Source of the DNA: Kiritimatiellia bacterium
GTDB taxonomy: Bacteria; Verrucomicrobiota; Kiritimatiellia; RFP12; UBA1067
Direction: 5' to 3'
DNA length: 50,952 nt
Assembly (NCBI GenBank): GCA_017406465.1
Contig: JAFQYM010000018.1
Location: 1 to 50,952, forward strand
How positions within the stretch are numbered: the first letter of the stretch is position 1; every line of letters begins with the position of its first letter. The position numbers were made by a program, and so were the translations under genes. Below, piece by piece: positions 50,577 to 50,952 of this stretch. Under the pieces are notes generated by a model, which was not told the DNA's origin, searched no databases, and was given only the letters and a program-made list of their open reading frames with translations.

Positions 50577-50702
50577 TTACGGCGCGAGTCGGATAAGGCC
50601 GCCGACATGGTCGAAATGGCTGTCGTAGGATACGAGCCGCGCGCCTGTTTCGAGCGCGGTCGCGGCTTTCACGTAGCCACAAATATGTATTGCGTCTCTG
50701 CG
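50577..50702 (-). pseudogene. Remnant of a PIN-domain (VapC-like) gene, C-terminus only
   Basis: Reading the minus strand, RRDAIHICGYVKAATALETG, then ARLVSYDSHFDHVGG and LIRLAP and a stop, matches the last third of a PIN ribonuclease domain (helix with DAIH, strand LVSYD, HFD motif). Nothing upstream continues the domain. The homology begins where an ACGCAGAGACGCA word starts, so a repeat marks the break. The rest of the toxin and its antitoxin are absent. Confidence 0.6.
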
Positions 50703-50747
50703 TGAGATATGGCGGAGTGCATAGAAAGTGAAGGAAGAAACCAAACA

Positions 50748-50952
50748 ATGAAAACAATAAAGACAACAGTGATGGCACTTGCGGTTTTTGCCGCGATGGT
50801 CGGACGTGCTGGCGAGTCGGCGGAGTTCCGGCTTGACACGATGGACGGGCCGCGCACCGCGCGGGCGGTCGAGACGATTGCCTATTCAACGGTGTGGAAC
50901 AATGGCGATTCTGTGAGCGTGGCCTTAGATGGCGTGGCGGTCAAAGAGGCGA
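50748..50952 (+). CDS. Secreted protein, N-terminal part (runs off the window)
   Basis: 68 codons are visible. The signal peptide is MKTIKTTVMALAVFAAMVGRA, followed by AEFRLDTMDGPRTARAVETI and IAYSTVWNNGDSVSVAL. I cannot name the family from this piece. It is the second secreted protein in a row after the FISUMP protein and overlaps the upstream PIN remnant's side of the gap. AAGGA lies about 12 bases before the ATG. Confidence 0.7.
   Translation, partial: MKTIKTTVMALAVFAAMVGRAGESAEFRLDTMDGPRTARAVETIAYSTVWNNGDSVSVALDGVAVKEA

Overview
The window looks like a chromosomal segment from an uncultured member of the PVC superphylum, most probably a gut- or rumen-type Kiritimatiellota/Lentisphaerota bacterium. 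This is inferred from gene content, not from a marker tree: two secreted GH9 glucanases, a FISUMP-domain secreted protein, fucose- and hexosamine-salvage kinases, and many short palindromic intergenic repeats. Coding is dense. No rRNA gene, insertion sequence or CRISPR array was seen, and no complete tRNA.

Layout. From 0.3 to 20.3 kb all genes are on the minus strand: an ABC exporter with a partner protein, a DUF234-type ATPase, a D-aminoacylase, a lactonase plus double SGNH hydrolase operon, a PFL/ACT protein pair, the first GH9 enzyme, a U32 protein, a ThiL-like protein, a DUF4143-type ATPase, and a coupled UbiA / radical SAM / lipid-kinase operon. dinB (plus) follows. Next come comEC, a LysM protein, yajC and tgt (minus), then a coiled-coil protein, a small lipoprotein and an RluA-type synthase (plus). 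From 28.2 to 37.4 kb there is a long minus-strand run. Its core reads phosphatase-superfamily protein, hexokinase-like, NahK-like, rpe, coaC and a fucokinase/pyrophosphorylase fusion, and it looks like an operon for sugar and nucleotide-sugar salvage. At about 37.5 kb the strand flips and mnmG, dnaA, dnaN and everything after them run on the plus strand. The AT-rich gaps, DnaA-box-like sequences and two parS palindromes inside mnmG place the replication origin here. The right end holds a second, larger GH9 with inserted domains, a highly structured 0.8-kb gap, a FISUMP protein and a truncated secreted protein.

Two themes cut across the gene list. First, many genes share an extended -10 promoter (TGnTATAAT). 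In at least seven of them it lies only 6-8 bases before the start codon with no leader, so leaderless transcription appears common. Second, gaps are filled with repeats built from 8-9-base words arranged as inverted arms, often ending in TTTAGCC/GGCTAAA, and with hairpins that keep a constant 24-base core while their stems change with compensating bases. Copies of these words also sit in frame inside at least five otherwise normal proteins (ABC ATPase, D-aminoacylase, Rpe, MnmG, an HTH/zinc-ribbon protein). This repeat invasion is the strongest candidate here for something undescribed.
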